A stretch of 6,370 nt of DNA, taken from the NCBI GenBank assembly GCA_943324575.2, contig CALPMD020000077.1, positions 1-6,370 of the forward strand, in the 5' to 3' direction. The notes beneath the pieces were generated by a model. The model did not search any database, was not told the origin of the DNA, and worked only from the letters and a program-made list of their open reading frames with translations. The position numbers were made by a program, and so were the translations under genes. Shown piece by piece: positions 1-6,177 of this stretch. Numbering within the stretch: the first letter of the stretch is position 1; the number at the start of each line of letters is the position of its first letter. This stretch comes from Akkermansia muciniphila. GTDB lineage: Bacteria; Verrucomicrobiota; Verrucomicrobiia; Verrucomicrobiales; Akkermansiaceae.

Positions 1-431
1 AGCGTGGCCCGTTGACTGATGGAGATAGGGCGGCCATTGAGCAAGGCTGGGCCGCCTCTTTCTACGGTCCATGTCTCACCCACCATCGGATCATGGATGA
101 CGCCGACCATGATTTCACCCGCAACGCGTAGAGCGATGGAGACACAGAAATGAGGAATGCTGTAGAAGAAATTCACCGTGCCATCAATAGGATCGACAAT
201 CCATTGGCGGGGGGACTCTTGGTTGCCCGCGATGCCTTCTTCGCCGTAGAGTGCATCGCCCGGGCAAGCCCCGAGAAGAATGCCGGTGATGAGATCCTGA
301 GATTCCTTGTCGAGCGCGAGCTTGATGTCGTGATCCGTGGATTCATCGACTGTGGCGGCGCTGCCGAAGTGTTGGCGGAGAAGTTTTCCCGCTTCAAGTG
401 CGGCATGAGTGGCAAGTTCGAGATCGGTCAT
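1..431 (-). CDS. Inositol-monophosphatase-family phosphatase, 3' end missing
   Basis: Partial gene: 143 codons are visible before the left edge of the window cuts off the C-terminal half. The family comprises Mg-dependent, lithium-sensitive sugar-phosphate phosphatases (inositol-1-phosphatase/SuhB, HisN and CysQ relatives), normally about 260 residues and cytoplasmic. The translation begins MTDLELATHAALEAGKLLRQ. It shows the metal-site motifs in order: D41-K-E in the LALDKESQDLI helix, GEE at 63-65, and WIVDPIDGT at 77-85, with D80 and D83 as expected metal ligands. The ATG at 431-429 lies 8 bases after the coaB stop, so the two are almost certainly co-transcribed. No Shine-Dalgarno sequence precedes it. 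The exact substrate (inositol phosphate, histidinol phosphate or PAP) cannot be decided from this half, and the link to CoaB suggests no specific one. The family call is strong. Confidence 0.9.
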   Translation of the reverse strand, partial: MTDLELATHAALEAGKLLRQHFGSAATVDESTDHDIKLALDKESQDLITGILLGACPGDALYGEEGIAGNQESPRQWIVDPIDGTVNFFYSIPHFCVSIALRVAGEIMVGVIHDPMVGETWTVERGGPALLNGRPISISQRAT

Positions 432-439
432 GATAAATA

Positions 440-1138
440 TCAGATAGGCATTGGAGAAGAGAGGCGTTCAGCATGAAGACGGCCGATAGCCGCGACGAGC
501 TGATGGGAGAGTTCGTGCTTTGAAGCGGCAGGAAGCGCCTCAGAATGCTCGGGGTAAACGAGAAGGATCTCGTTCTGGTCTGATTCAAAGCCCAAGCCAG
601 GCTTCGAGACGTCATTGGCAACAACCAGATCACACTGCTTACGGGTGAGTTTGTCGCGGGCGTTGAACTCGAGGTTTTCAGTTTCTGCGGCGAATCCCAC
701 GAGTGTGCCGCCAAAGCCCAATGACTCACGAGCGGAGCCGAGTATGTCGACGGTGCGGATGAGCTCGAGACTGAAAGTTTCTCCCGATTTTTTGATTTTC
801 TGGGGCTCGACCCGTGCCGGAGTATAGTCCGCCACTGCAGCGGCGAATACCGCAATGTCCATGCGGCCGATGTAGCGCGAGACGACATCGTGCATCTCTG
901 CAGCCGTCTGCACTGAGACGAAATCAACATGCTCGGGCACATCCAAATCCGTGGGCCCCGAAACGAGGAGCACCGAGTACCCCTCGTGGGCGAAGGCACT
1001 GGCGAGTGCGTAGCCCATTTTCCCCGACGAACGATTCGTCAGGAAACGAACCGGATCAATCGGTTCGCGGGTAGGGCCAGCGGTGATGAGGACTTTCACA
1101 CGCCCAATGTGATCAGTCTGCGGCGAGAGGCAAGCCAT
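440..1138 (-). CDS. coaB: Stand-alone phosphopantothenate-cysteine ligase (CoaB)
   Basis: CoaB condenses 4'-phosphopantothenate with cysteine, using CTP in the bacterial family, in the second step of coenzyme A synthesis from pantothenate. The 232-residue product carries the ligase motifs: GPTREPIDPVR at 21-31 (nucleotide binding), N35 then SSGKMG at 37-42, AAVADY at 100-105, KIKK at 114-117 (catalytic lysine loop), GFAAET at 148-153 and ANDV at 174-177. The flavin-dependent decarboxylase half (CoaC), fused in front of CoaB in most bacteria, is absent: only about 15 residues precede the ligase core. The reading frame stays open upstream to 1363, but that stretch crosses a terminator and the end of the Sel1 gene, so I take the ATG at 1138. 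A GTG at 1099, just before KVLITAGPTRE, is a possible alternative. The gene lies 27 bases past the terminator's T-run and leads directly into the phosphatase gene. Confidence 0.9.
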   Translation of the reverse strand: MACLSPQTDHIGRVKVLITAGPTREPIDPVRFLTNRSSGKMGYALASAFAHEGYSVLLVSGPTDLDVPEHVDFVSVQTAAEMHDVVSRYIGRMDIAVFAAAVADYTPARVEPQKIKKSGETFSLELIRTVDILGSARESLGFGGTLVGFAAETENLEFNARDKLTRKQCDLVVANDVSKPGLGFESDQNEILLVYPEHSEALPAASKHELSHQLVAAIGRLHAERLSSPMPI

Positions 1139-1140
1139 AG

Positions 1141-1158
1141 CCACGAGGGATCCCGTGG
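1141..1158 (-). other. Small inverted repeat next to the coaB start
   Basis: CCACG (1141-1145) pairs with CGTGG (1154-1158) around an 8-base loop containing GGATCC. In coaB mRNA this hairpin would end two bases before the start codon. It could limit ribosome access or be chance; a 5-bp stem is weak evidence. Confidence 0.25.
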
Positions 1159-1164
1159 AAATCC

Positions 1165-1205
1165 AAAAAACAAAAAAGCCCGCCACCGGATCAACCAGGG
1201 CGGGC
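1165..1205 (-). terminator. Intrinsic terminator after the Sel1-repeat gene
   Basis: On the - strand, GCCCGCC (1205-1199) pairs perfectly with GGCGGGC (1184-1178) across a 14-base loop. It is followed directly by TTTTTTGTTTTTT (1177-1165). This GC-only 7-bp stem plus T-run is a classic Rho-independent terminator. The stem begins 24 bases after the Sel1-gene stop codon. The T-rich side faces leftwards, so it ends the cyclase-Sel1 transcript and separates it from coaB. Confidence 0.9.
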
Positions 1206-1229
1206 AGGTTTGATAGGTGTTCTCGTATT

Positions 1230-2768
1230 TTATTTTTTCGCAGGGGCTGCCGGAGCGGCCGGTGCTGCAGGCTTAGCAGCTGCTTTGTTTGACTTGATGT
1301 CTGCAAGCTCCTGTTTCGCGGCCGCCTTTTGTTTGTCGTCGAGTTTCGCCGTAATCTCATCAACGAGCTGCTTGGCGGCTTCTTCGCCTCGTTCTTGGGC
1401 GATAGTGGCCAAGGCCCACGCCTTGACTGGATCCGCCTTGGTGCCGATTCCTAGGTAGGTGAGACGAGCCAGCGACAGAGTTGCGGGGCCACTTCCTTGG
1501 TTCGCCGCAAGCGTGTAAAGCTGGCCGGCATTTTCGATGTTTTGTGGCAAACCTGCAGCACCGCGCTCATAGAGAGTGCCTAGATTGTTTTGTGCTTTGG
1601 CAAAGCCGCCTTGTGCAGAACGCGTCAGCCAGGCAACGCCTGCAGGCGCATCGACACCAGCCAATTTACCCGAAAGGTAGAACAAGCCGAGCTCGTTCTG
1701 AGCCTCGGGCATGTTGCCGGATGCCGCAGCGATGAGATACTTGTAGCCTGTGACTAAATCTGGCTTGTCAGCCGAAAGCACTTGCACCGCGAGACGATAA
1801 CTCGCGACCGGGCTTCCTGCTTCCGCCGCCTTTTCAAGCAGCGCTGTACCGCGGGCGGTGTCTTTTTCCACTCCCTTGCCTTCCATGTAGAAATCAGCGG
1901 TACGAAGGATACAATCAATCTGACCAACATCCTTGCCGCGTTCGTATTCGTTCAGAGCCGCTTTGGGGTTCTTTTTGACATTTTCCTCATAGTCACCCAG
2001 CGCGAGATAGGCAGCGTACTCCTTGCCCGCGATGGCTTTTTTCAACCACTCACGGCCTTTGACCTCGTCGCGGGTTTTTTCATCCCCATTGAGCAAGCGG
2101 GAACCTAGGGCCGCCATTGCACCTGCGTCACCCAAGCCCGCCGCTTTGCTGTAATTAGCGAGCGCCTCGGTGTTATTCTTTAGCTCGGGAAAGCCGAACT
2201 GACCTTCGTAAAATCGAGCCACCAGTAGCAGCGACGAGACGTCGCCCGCATCAGCCGCGCGCTTCCACCAGAAGATCGCTTGATCAGGGGCAGCCGTCGG
2301 AGTCAACAGTCCGCGCAGGTAGGCCTCGCCTAGGATCCGCCCAGCTATCGTAGGATCATCCTTAGCGGCAGACTCGAGAGCCTCCTTGGCTTGTGCCCGC
2401 TCTTGCTCCTTATCCGAAGCGAGCAGAATGAGAGAGAGACGGTAAATCGCGTCCTTATGCTTCAGCGCGGCAGCCTTGCGGTAAAATTCGAGCGCTTTGT
2501 CGCGCGATACCTCGGCACCTTTGCCTGTCTCATGAGCAAAACCCAGCAGGTAAAGCGCGTCGGCATTGCCTTTTTCGGCGAGGGGTTTTGCCAGCTCAAC
2601 AGCTTTAGCGTGTCGGCCCGCTTGGAACGCATCGATAGCCTCTTTAGCCGGTCCTGCGCCACCCGTTGGGAGGGCAGCAGCGCCATCGGCTGGCAACGAA
2701 ACAGCAGCTTGTGAAGACAGGGTAAACGCTGAAAACAGCAACAATTGGGTTATAGTGCGGAAACGCAT
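1230..2768 (-). CDS. Exported Sel1-repeat (TPR-like) protein
   Basis: Predicted 512-residue exported protein built almost wholly of Sel1-like repeats, helical hairpins of about 36 residues that act as protein-interaction scaffolds. Residues 1-22 look like a Sec signal peptide: MRFRTIT, then LLLFSAFTL, then SQAAVS, with probable cleavage near A21-A22. About ten repeats run from about 69 to 463. Clear units include ALYLLGFAHETGKG (71-84), ADFYMEGKGVEKD (291-303), AQNELGLFYLSGKLAG (356-371) and AQNNLGTLYERG (392-403). A lysine/alanine-rich helix (465-500) leads to a low-complexity AAPAAPAAPA tail (501-510) ending in KK. The ATG at 2768 is chosen because it places the signal peptide at the N-terminus; the frame also allows a TTG at 2816 overlapping the upstream stop, which would bury it. 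The gene follows the EboD-like gene by 44 bases and is probably its operon partner. Family certain; partner and role unknown. Confidence 0.88.
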   Translation of the reverse strand: MRFRTITQLLLFSAFTLSSQAAVSLPADGAAALPTGGAGPAKEAIDAFQAGRHAKAVELAKPLAEKGNADALYLLGFAHETGKGAEVSRDKALEFYRKAAALKHKDAIYRLSLILLASDKEQERAQAKEALESAAKDDPTIAGRILGEAYLRGLLTPTAAPDQAIFWWKRAADAGDVSSLLLVARFYEGQFGFPELKNNTEALANYSKAAGLGDAGAMAALGSRLLNGDEKTRDEVKGREWLKKAIAGKEYAAYLALGDYEENVKKNPKAALNEYERGKDVGQIDCILRTADFYMEGKGVEKDTARGTALLEKAAEAGSPVASYRLAVQVLSADKPDLVTGYKYLIAAASGNMPEAQNELGLFYLSGKLAGVDAPAGVAWLTRSAQGGFAKAQNNLGTLYERGAAGLPQNIENAGQLYTLAANQGSGPATLSLARLTYLGIGTKADPVKAWALATIAQERGEEAAKQLVDEITAKLDDKQKAAAKQELADIKSNKAAAKPAAPAAPAAPAKK

Positions 2769-2812
2769 GTGGGTAACCAATCTGGATTTGCCGCTGAATG
2801 CAAGCACTCGAT

Positions 2813-3973
2813 TCAAAATGACTTTAAGCTATTTTCCTGACGCTCTCGAAGCTCGTGGATGCACTCGCCGAGCAAATCCTCGTCAAATTGATGCACATCC
2901 ACGCCCAGTCCCAGATCCTGCAACAGCAAAACCGTCAACTCTCCGCCGAGATGTTCGCGAAATTCTACCAAGCCATCCAGCACCCGCCGCCGCCCAGAGT
3001 CATTCAGCCAATCCAGCGCCGGATGGTAAATCTGGAGCCCAAGCCCCTCCAACACACGTAGCACTTGGTCGGCCAGCGCCGTATCCAGCAGCCCGACACG
3101 CGCAGAATACCACGTATCGAGCGCGACCCCGACCACAACCGCAGGTGCATGAGAAAGTTGATACGACGTCAACGCCTCTAACTTATGCGCTGCCCAGTGG
3201 CCAAAATCCAGCGGCCTGCTCGATCCCGTCTCGAAGGCATCCCCACCCATCGCGATATGCTGGGCATGCAGCAGTGCGGACTTCTCCACGCAGCGCTCCA
3301 AAATCTCCGGTTCCAGCGCAGCCAGCGCGGATAGATTCGCTTCAATCCATTCGAAAAACCCACGGTCGCGCACGAGTGCGACTTTCACTGCCTCGATCAA
3401 GCCGCCGCGTCGCGTCGCCTCATCTTGGCTATGGAGAAAACTGAAATCATTGATCACCGCATAAGGCACCGCAAACGCACCCACCCAGTTCTTTTTGCCA
3501 AATGCATTGATCGCGCACTTTACGCCCACACCGCTGTCGTCCTGCGACAGCGTAGTCGTCGGAAGCCGAACCAGTCGCATCCCCCGGTGGGCGGTGGCCG
3601 CCGCATAGCCGACCGCATCTAGAAACGCCCCGCCGCCAATGGCCACGACATACGAATGCCGATCCAAATGCGCTGTGTCGATTGCGGCCCAGACTTGCCG
3701 GACCAAACGATCATCCGCCTTCACGGCTTCGCCGCCGGGGAAAACCAAAATCCCGCGAAAGTCCAGATCCAGGGCCGCAAAGTAAGCGACCACGGCCTTT
3801 TCCAGACTCGGCCACGATGCCGCCACCGCTTCCTCCACAAAAACCATCGCCCGCCGTCCCCCGCCCTCATTCAGAATCTCGGCCAGCGCCGGATTCCCAG
3901 GGGCAAACGCATCTCGTGTAAAAACGATACGGTGCTTGAAGGTGACGGGAATTTGGAAATCGTAACGAGACAT
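2813..3973 (-). CDS. EboD-like protein, 3-dehydroquinate synthase superfamily
   Basis: A 386-residue member of the sugar-phosphate cyclase superfamily (3-dehydroquinate synthase and relatives), NAD- and metal-dependent enzymes that cyclise seven-carbon sugar phosphates. Visible are the NAD-binding AIGGGAFLDAVGYAAA (111-126), the RLPTTTLSQDDSGVGVK loop (136-152), and INAFGKKNWVGAFAVP (155-170). Expected metal ligands are E194, H259 (DFGHWAAHKLE) and H275. The wording SQDDSGVGVKxxINAFGKKN, GGDAFETGSSRPLDFGHWAAHKLE and EFREHLGGELT resembles EboD of the eboABCDEF clusters more than housekeeping AroB. One oddity is HAPAV at 275-279, where the superfamily usually has HGEAV. The ATG at 3973 precedes the conserved YDFQIPVTF; the frame continues to 4045 but would then overlap the divergent NUDIX gene. 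No other ebo gene is visible. The reaction of EboD is not something I can state, so the substrate is left open. Confidence 0.82.
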   Translation of the reverse strand: MSRYDFQIPVTFKHRIVFTRDAFAPGNPALAEILNEGGGRRAMVFVEEAVAASWPSLEKAVVAYFAALDLDFRGILVFPGGEAVKADDRLVRQVWAAIDTAHLDRHSYVVAIGGGAFLDAVGYAAATAHRGMRLVRLPTTTLSQDDSGVGVKCAINAFGKKNWVGAFAVPYAVINDFSFLHSQDEATRRGGLIEAVKVALVRDRGFFEWIEANLSALAALEPEILERCVEKSALLHAQHIAMGGDAFETGSSRPLDFGHWAAHKLEALTSYQLSHAPAVVVGVALDTWYSARVGLLDTALADQVLRVLEGLGLQIYHPALDWLNDSGRRRVLDGLVEFREHLGGELTVLLLQDLGLGVDVHQFDEDLLGECIHELRERQENSLKSF

Positions 3974-4038
3974 CAGCGCGCGGCAGCAGTAGCCTTCTTT
4001 CTGCCCATATGCCACCGTTTCTTGCCTCAATTCATCCC
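3974..4038. promoter_or_regulatory. Divergent gap between the EboD-like and NUDIX genes
   Basis: These 65 bases separate two start codons that face apart, so the promoters of both transcription units must lie here or inside the opposite gene. I see no convincing -35/-10 pair. The best weak candidate on the - strand is TTGAGG followed 16 bases later by TATGGG. No Shine-Dalgarno sequence is seen on either side. Confidence 0.4.
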
Positions 4039-4563
4039 ATGCCAAGCCCCGAGACCCTTTTTGAAACCCGCTGGCTCGGCCTTTACCGCATCGGCCACTG
4101 GGATTTTGTCCGCCGTCCTCAGGCAGACACCTGCGTCGGCATCCTCGCCGTCACCCCCAAAAACGAAATCATCCTCGTTGAACAATTCCGCATCCCTCTC
4201 CAGCGGCGCGTCATCGAACTGCCCGCTGGCATCGTCGGCGACGAACCCAAATTCCTCGGCGAAACCATCGCCGAAACCGCTAGGCGCGAACTACTCGAAG
4301 AAACCGGCTACCGAGCCGAACACATGGACCTGCTCATGGTCTCTCCTACCTCCTCAGGCATGAGCTCGGAATACATTCATCTCTTTCACGCCAAAAACCT
4401 GACTCGTGAAAGCCAAGGCGGTGGCACCCACGCCGAAGACATCCAAGTCCACCACGTCGCGCTTGCCGAGTTGCGCACTTGGCTAAGCCAGCGCGAGGCC
4501 GCGGGCGTGGCGGTAGATTCCCGGATTTCTGCCGCACTCTGGACAGCGGGGATCAACGCTTAG
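4039..4563 (+). CDS. NUDIX hydrolase, ADP-ribose-pyrophosphatase-like
   Basis: Predicted 174-residue cytoplasmic NUDIX hydrolase. Relatives split ADP-ribose or other nucleoside-diphosphate sugars into AMP and a sugar phosphate, clearing reactive metabolites. The NUDIX box reads E75, seven residues, then R83-E84-L-L-E87-E88-T-G-Y; these glutamates should bind Mg. Upstream are VEQFR (47-51) and ELPAG (60-64), both typical of the ADP-ribose pyrophosphatase branch, and SPTSSGMSSEYIHLF (102-116) resembles its substrate-side loop. Five extra residues lie between PAG and E75 compared with E. coli NudF. The ATG at 4039 is preferred over an in-frame ATG at 4009: family proteins begin close to the LFETRWLGLYR segment, and the earlier start would crowd the divergent gap further. 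tcdA follows after about 110 bases with no visible terminator, so the two may be co-transcribed. The exact substrate is inferred only at branch level. Confidence 0.88.
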   Translation: MPSPETLFETRWLGLYRIGHWDFVRRPQADTCVGILAVTPKNEIILVEQFRIPLQRRVIELPAGIVGDEPKFLGETIAETARRELLEETGYRAEHMDLLMVSPTSSGMSSEYIHLFHAKNLTRESQGGGTHAEDIQVHHVALAELRTWLSQREAAGVAVDSRISAALWTAGINA

Positions 4564-4672
4564 GCCTTGCGCAGGGGAAACGCTCGCGAGATCTCCCGTC
4601 GAGCAGCGGCAGGACCGTCCCGAAGGCCTGAAATCCCGATCGATCATTACGCCACAATCGCTCTCGGTGGCG

Positions 4673-5539
4673 ATGGCGAAAAATCGCACGCCAACGGATT
4701 CCGGTCGTGACTCTCTCGCCTCCGCTCCGTACACCCGCTGCGTGTCCGATCCTGAATCCATCGCCTACCGCTTTGGTGGCATCGCCCGGCTTTATGGCCA
4801 GGCGGCGCTGGATCGTTTTCTCACCTCGCGGGTCGCAGTGATCGGCGTCGGCGGTGTGGGTTCGTGGGCCGTGGAATCGCTGGCCCGCTCGGGGATCGGC
4901 CACCTGACACTCGTCGATCTCGACGAGATCTGCGTCACCAACGTCAACCGCCAACTTCATGCGATGGATGGCCAGATCGGCCGCCAGAAAACGGAGGCGA
5001 TGGCAGATCGCGCACGCGCCATTCACCCCGACTGCGATGTCCAGATCGTAGCGAAGTTTTTCAACGAGAAGTCCGCTGCCGAAATCCTCGACCCGGGCTT
5101 CGATGCCGTCATCGACGCCATCGACTTCGCCCGCCACAAATCGCTGCTCGCCGCCGAATGCCACCGCCGTAAAATCTACGCTGTCACCTGTGGCGGCGCG
5201 GGAGGACGCCGTGATCCTACGCGCATCCGCGTGACGGATTTGGCCTACAGCGGGATGGATCCCCTGCTGCTCCAACTGCGCCGCGGGTTGCGGAATGATT
5301 TCGGGTTCCCCAAAACTCCGCGTGGCCAGGAGCCGATTCTCTTCGGCATCGACGCGGTTTACTCCGATGAGGCTCCCTACTATTCGAGCTGCGACGGCAC
5401 GGTCTCCAAGAACAAGCCCGAGGAGATTTCACTTCGCCTGAACTGTGCCTCCGGCTTTGGCAGTGCCGCTCATCTGATCGCCAGTTTCGGCATGATCGCC
5501 GCCGGTCGCGTCTTGGAACACCTCGCCGCCCGGCAATGA
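4673..5539 (+). CDS. tcdA: tRNA threonylcarbamoyladenosine dehydratase TcdA
   Basis: TcdA (formerly CsdL/YgdL) is an E1-like enzyme that uses ATP to dehydrate t6A37 of ANN-decoding tRNAs to the cyclic form ct6A. Residues are numbered from the ATG at 4673 (288 aa). RFGGIARLYG (33-42) is nearly identical to the E. coli N-terminus. The ATP loop is VIGVGGVGSW (56-65), followed by VDLDEICVTNVNRQ (81-94), K106, VIDAID (146-151), GGAGG (174-178) with DPT close behind, and CASGFG (258-263). The start is uncertain: a GTG at 4742 would give 265 residues, matching the 268-residue E. coli protein, and the first 23 residues here have no recognisable family features. A GTG at 4667 is also in frame. The 109 bases between the NUDIX stop and this start hold nothing I can identify. 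The stop codon touches a shared terminator. No CsdA or CsdE sulfur-transfer partner gene is nearby. Confidence 0.93.
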   Translation: MAKNRTPTDSGRDSLASAPYTRCVSDPESIAYRFGGIARLYGQAALDRFLTSRVAVIGVGGVGSWAVESLARSGIGHLTLVDLDEICVTNVNRQLHAMDGQIGRQKTEAMADRARAIHPDCDVQIVAKFFNEKSAAEILDPGFDAVIDAIDFARHKSLLAAECHRRKIYAVTCGGAGGRRDPTRIRVTDLAYSGMDPLLLQLRRGLRNDFGFPKTPRGQEPILFGIDAVYSDEAPYYSSCDGTVSKNKPEEISLRLNCASGFGSAAHLIASFGMIAAGRVLEHLAARQ

Positions 5540-5567
5540 AAAAAGCGACCCGAAGGTCGCTTTTTTC
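5538..5567. terminator. Bidirectional terminator between convergent tcdA and rpmJ
   Basis: GAAAAAAGCGACC (5538-5550) and GGTCGCTTTTTTC (5555-5567) form a perfect 13-bp stem around the tetraloop CGAA. Because the stem is A-rich on one flank and T-rich on the other, it reads as GC stem plus T-run in both directions: 3' of tcdA on the + strand and 3' of rpmJ on the - strand. On the - strand the loop is C(TTCG)G, the extra-stable UUCG tetraloop. The last two bases of the tcdA stop codon are part of the stem. Confidence 0.93.
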
Positions 5568-5604
5568 AAAAAATTGTCTTCGCTTCGGAAAGCGCAGGGT
5601 TCTC

Positions 5605-5766
5605 TTACAGACCCTTCTTCGAAAGGCGGGTGCCAGCCGTTGCGCCTTGGCGGGCCTTGAACTTCGGATTCGATTTGCAGATCACGTAAACCGTTCCTTT
5701 GCGTTTCACGACTTGGCAATCAGCGTGACGGCGTTTTGCGGAGGCAAGAGAGGAGAGAACTTTCAT
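5605..5766 (-). CDS. rpmJ: Ribosomal protein bL36, type B (zinc-ligand-depleted)
   Basis: A 53-residue product of the large ribosomal subunit. It starts [17 protein letters not shown] and contains the family signatures QVVKRKG (18-24), VYVICKSNP (26-34) and KFKARQG (35-41). The pattern matches the E. coli YkgO type rather than classical RpmJ. Of the four zinc ligands of type-A L36 (C, C, C, H), only two cysteines remain, C17 and C30. H14 stands where the first cysteine is expected and F36 where the histidine is expected, so a normal zinc ribbon is unlikely. A tail of 12 residues (42-53, [12 protein letters not shown]) follows the point where many L36 proteins end. The ATG at 5766 is fixed by the invariant MKV start. 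The gene is convergent with tcdA, sharing its terminator, and divergent from the lipoprotein gene. No Shine-Dalgarno sequence precedes it. Confidence 0.93.
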   Translation of the reverse strand: MKVLSSLASAKRRHADCQVVKRKGTVYVICKSNPKFKARQGATAGTRLSKKGL

Positions 5767-5845
5767 GGCGTAGGAATGTTAAAATGAATGGTGACGTGAA
5801 CCGCCGGGGCGCGAAAACTAGCCAGCGGTTCGGCCTTGTAAAGTC

Positions 5846-5880
5846 ATTTCTCGCCCTAAATGCCCATTTAGCGCGAAAAT
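5846..5880. promoter_or_regulatory. Long interrupted palindrome, candidate operator
   Basis: A near-perfect dyad in the 198-base gap between rpmJ and the lipoprotein gene. The inner arms are CTAAATG (5856-5862) and CATTTAG (5865-5871) with CC between. Beyond one unpaired C on each side, TCGC (5851-5854) matches GCGA (5873-5876). Past another unpaired C at 5850, ATTT (5846-5849) matches AAAT (5877-5880). The site lies 80 bases upstream of rpmJ and 85 upstream of the lipoprotein gene, no T-run follows, and the central loop is short. This favours a protein-binding site over a terminator. The rest of 5767-5964 shows no confident promoter pair. Confidence 0.5.
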
Positions 5881-5964
5881 CCCCACCAGCCGCACAACCT
5901 GATTACTTAACTTTCCCTTACTTTGTGCTTTCCACGAGGCCTCAGTCGCCCTAGTTCTTCGGCC

Positions 5965-6093
5965 ATGAAATTGCTCATCATTGCCGCCGCCGTGTTAGCT
6001 CTCAACTCCTGCAACACGTCGATCGGACTCTACCGGGACACCAAAGCAGGCGTCATCTGGACCAAAAACAAGATTCAGGGTAGCGAATATTGA
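5965..6093 (+). CDS. Entericidin-like small lipoprotein
   Basis: A 42-residue predicted lipoprotein: MKLLIIAAAVLALNSC, then NTSIGLYRDTKAGVIW and a lysine-containing tail ending QGSEY. Residues 4-13 form the hydrophobic signal segment and LNSC (13-16) is a lipobox with C16 as the lipidated cysteine, so the mature form is only 27 residues anchored in a membrane. The mature segment, CNT followed by G, RD-K-G and WTK-KIQ, recalls the entericidin A/B family, small cell-envelope lipoproteins first described as a toxin-antidote pair in E. coli. No second entericidin gene is adjacent, so a paired system is not supported here. The gene is divergent from rpmJ and 84 bases upstream of the phosphatidyltransferase on the same strand. 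The lipoprotein call is solid; family membership rests on the motif pattern. Confidence 0.8.
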   Translation: MKLLIIAAAVLALNSCNTSIGLYRDTKAGVIWTKNKIQGSEY

Positions 6094-6177
6094 GCCATTT
6101 CGCGGCCATCATCCCTCCCCGCGCATGGGTGCGAATTTCAGGCTTCGCAAAATCCGCATTTCTGCTTTGATACAGGT

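Noticed and set aside
1139..1363. N-terminal extension of coaB by 75 codons
   Set aside because: The extension is Arg/Gln/Leu-rich without homology-like features, overlaps the Sel1 coding end and runs through the terminator hairpin.
2566..3444. Open frame of 292 codons on the + strand
   Set aside because: It lies antisense across the start of the Sel1 gene and most of the EboD-like gene. It is rich in Arg, Pro, Ser and His, has no domain-like pattern, and spans a gene boundary.
2813..3973. Naming the cyclase-family gene aroB
   Set aside because: Fold and metal ligands agree with AroB, but the blocks around SQDDSGVGVK, SSRPLDFGHWAAHKLE and EFREHLGGELT resemble EboD, and no other shikimate gene is nearby.
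4553..5275. Open frame of 240 codons on the - strand
   Set aside because: It is the antisense shadow of tcdA; the sense frame has full-length TcdA motifs, while this one shows only D/G/R-rich sequence with no family features.
5736..5954. Open frame of 72 codons on the + strand
   Set aside because: It starts antisense inside rpmJ and runs through the regulatory gap and the palindrome; composition is not protein-like.
5965..6093. Entericidin toxin-antidote pair
   Set aside because: Only one small lipoprotein gene is present; no second tandem entericidin is found in the flanks, so a toxin-antitoxin system is not supported.
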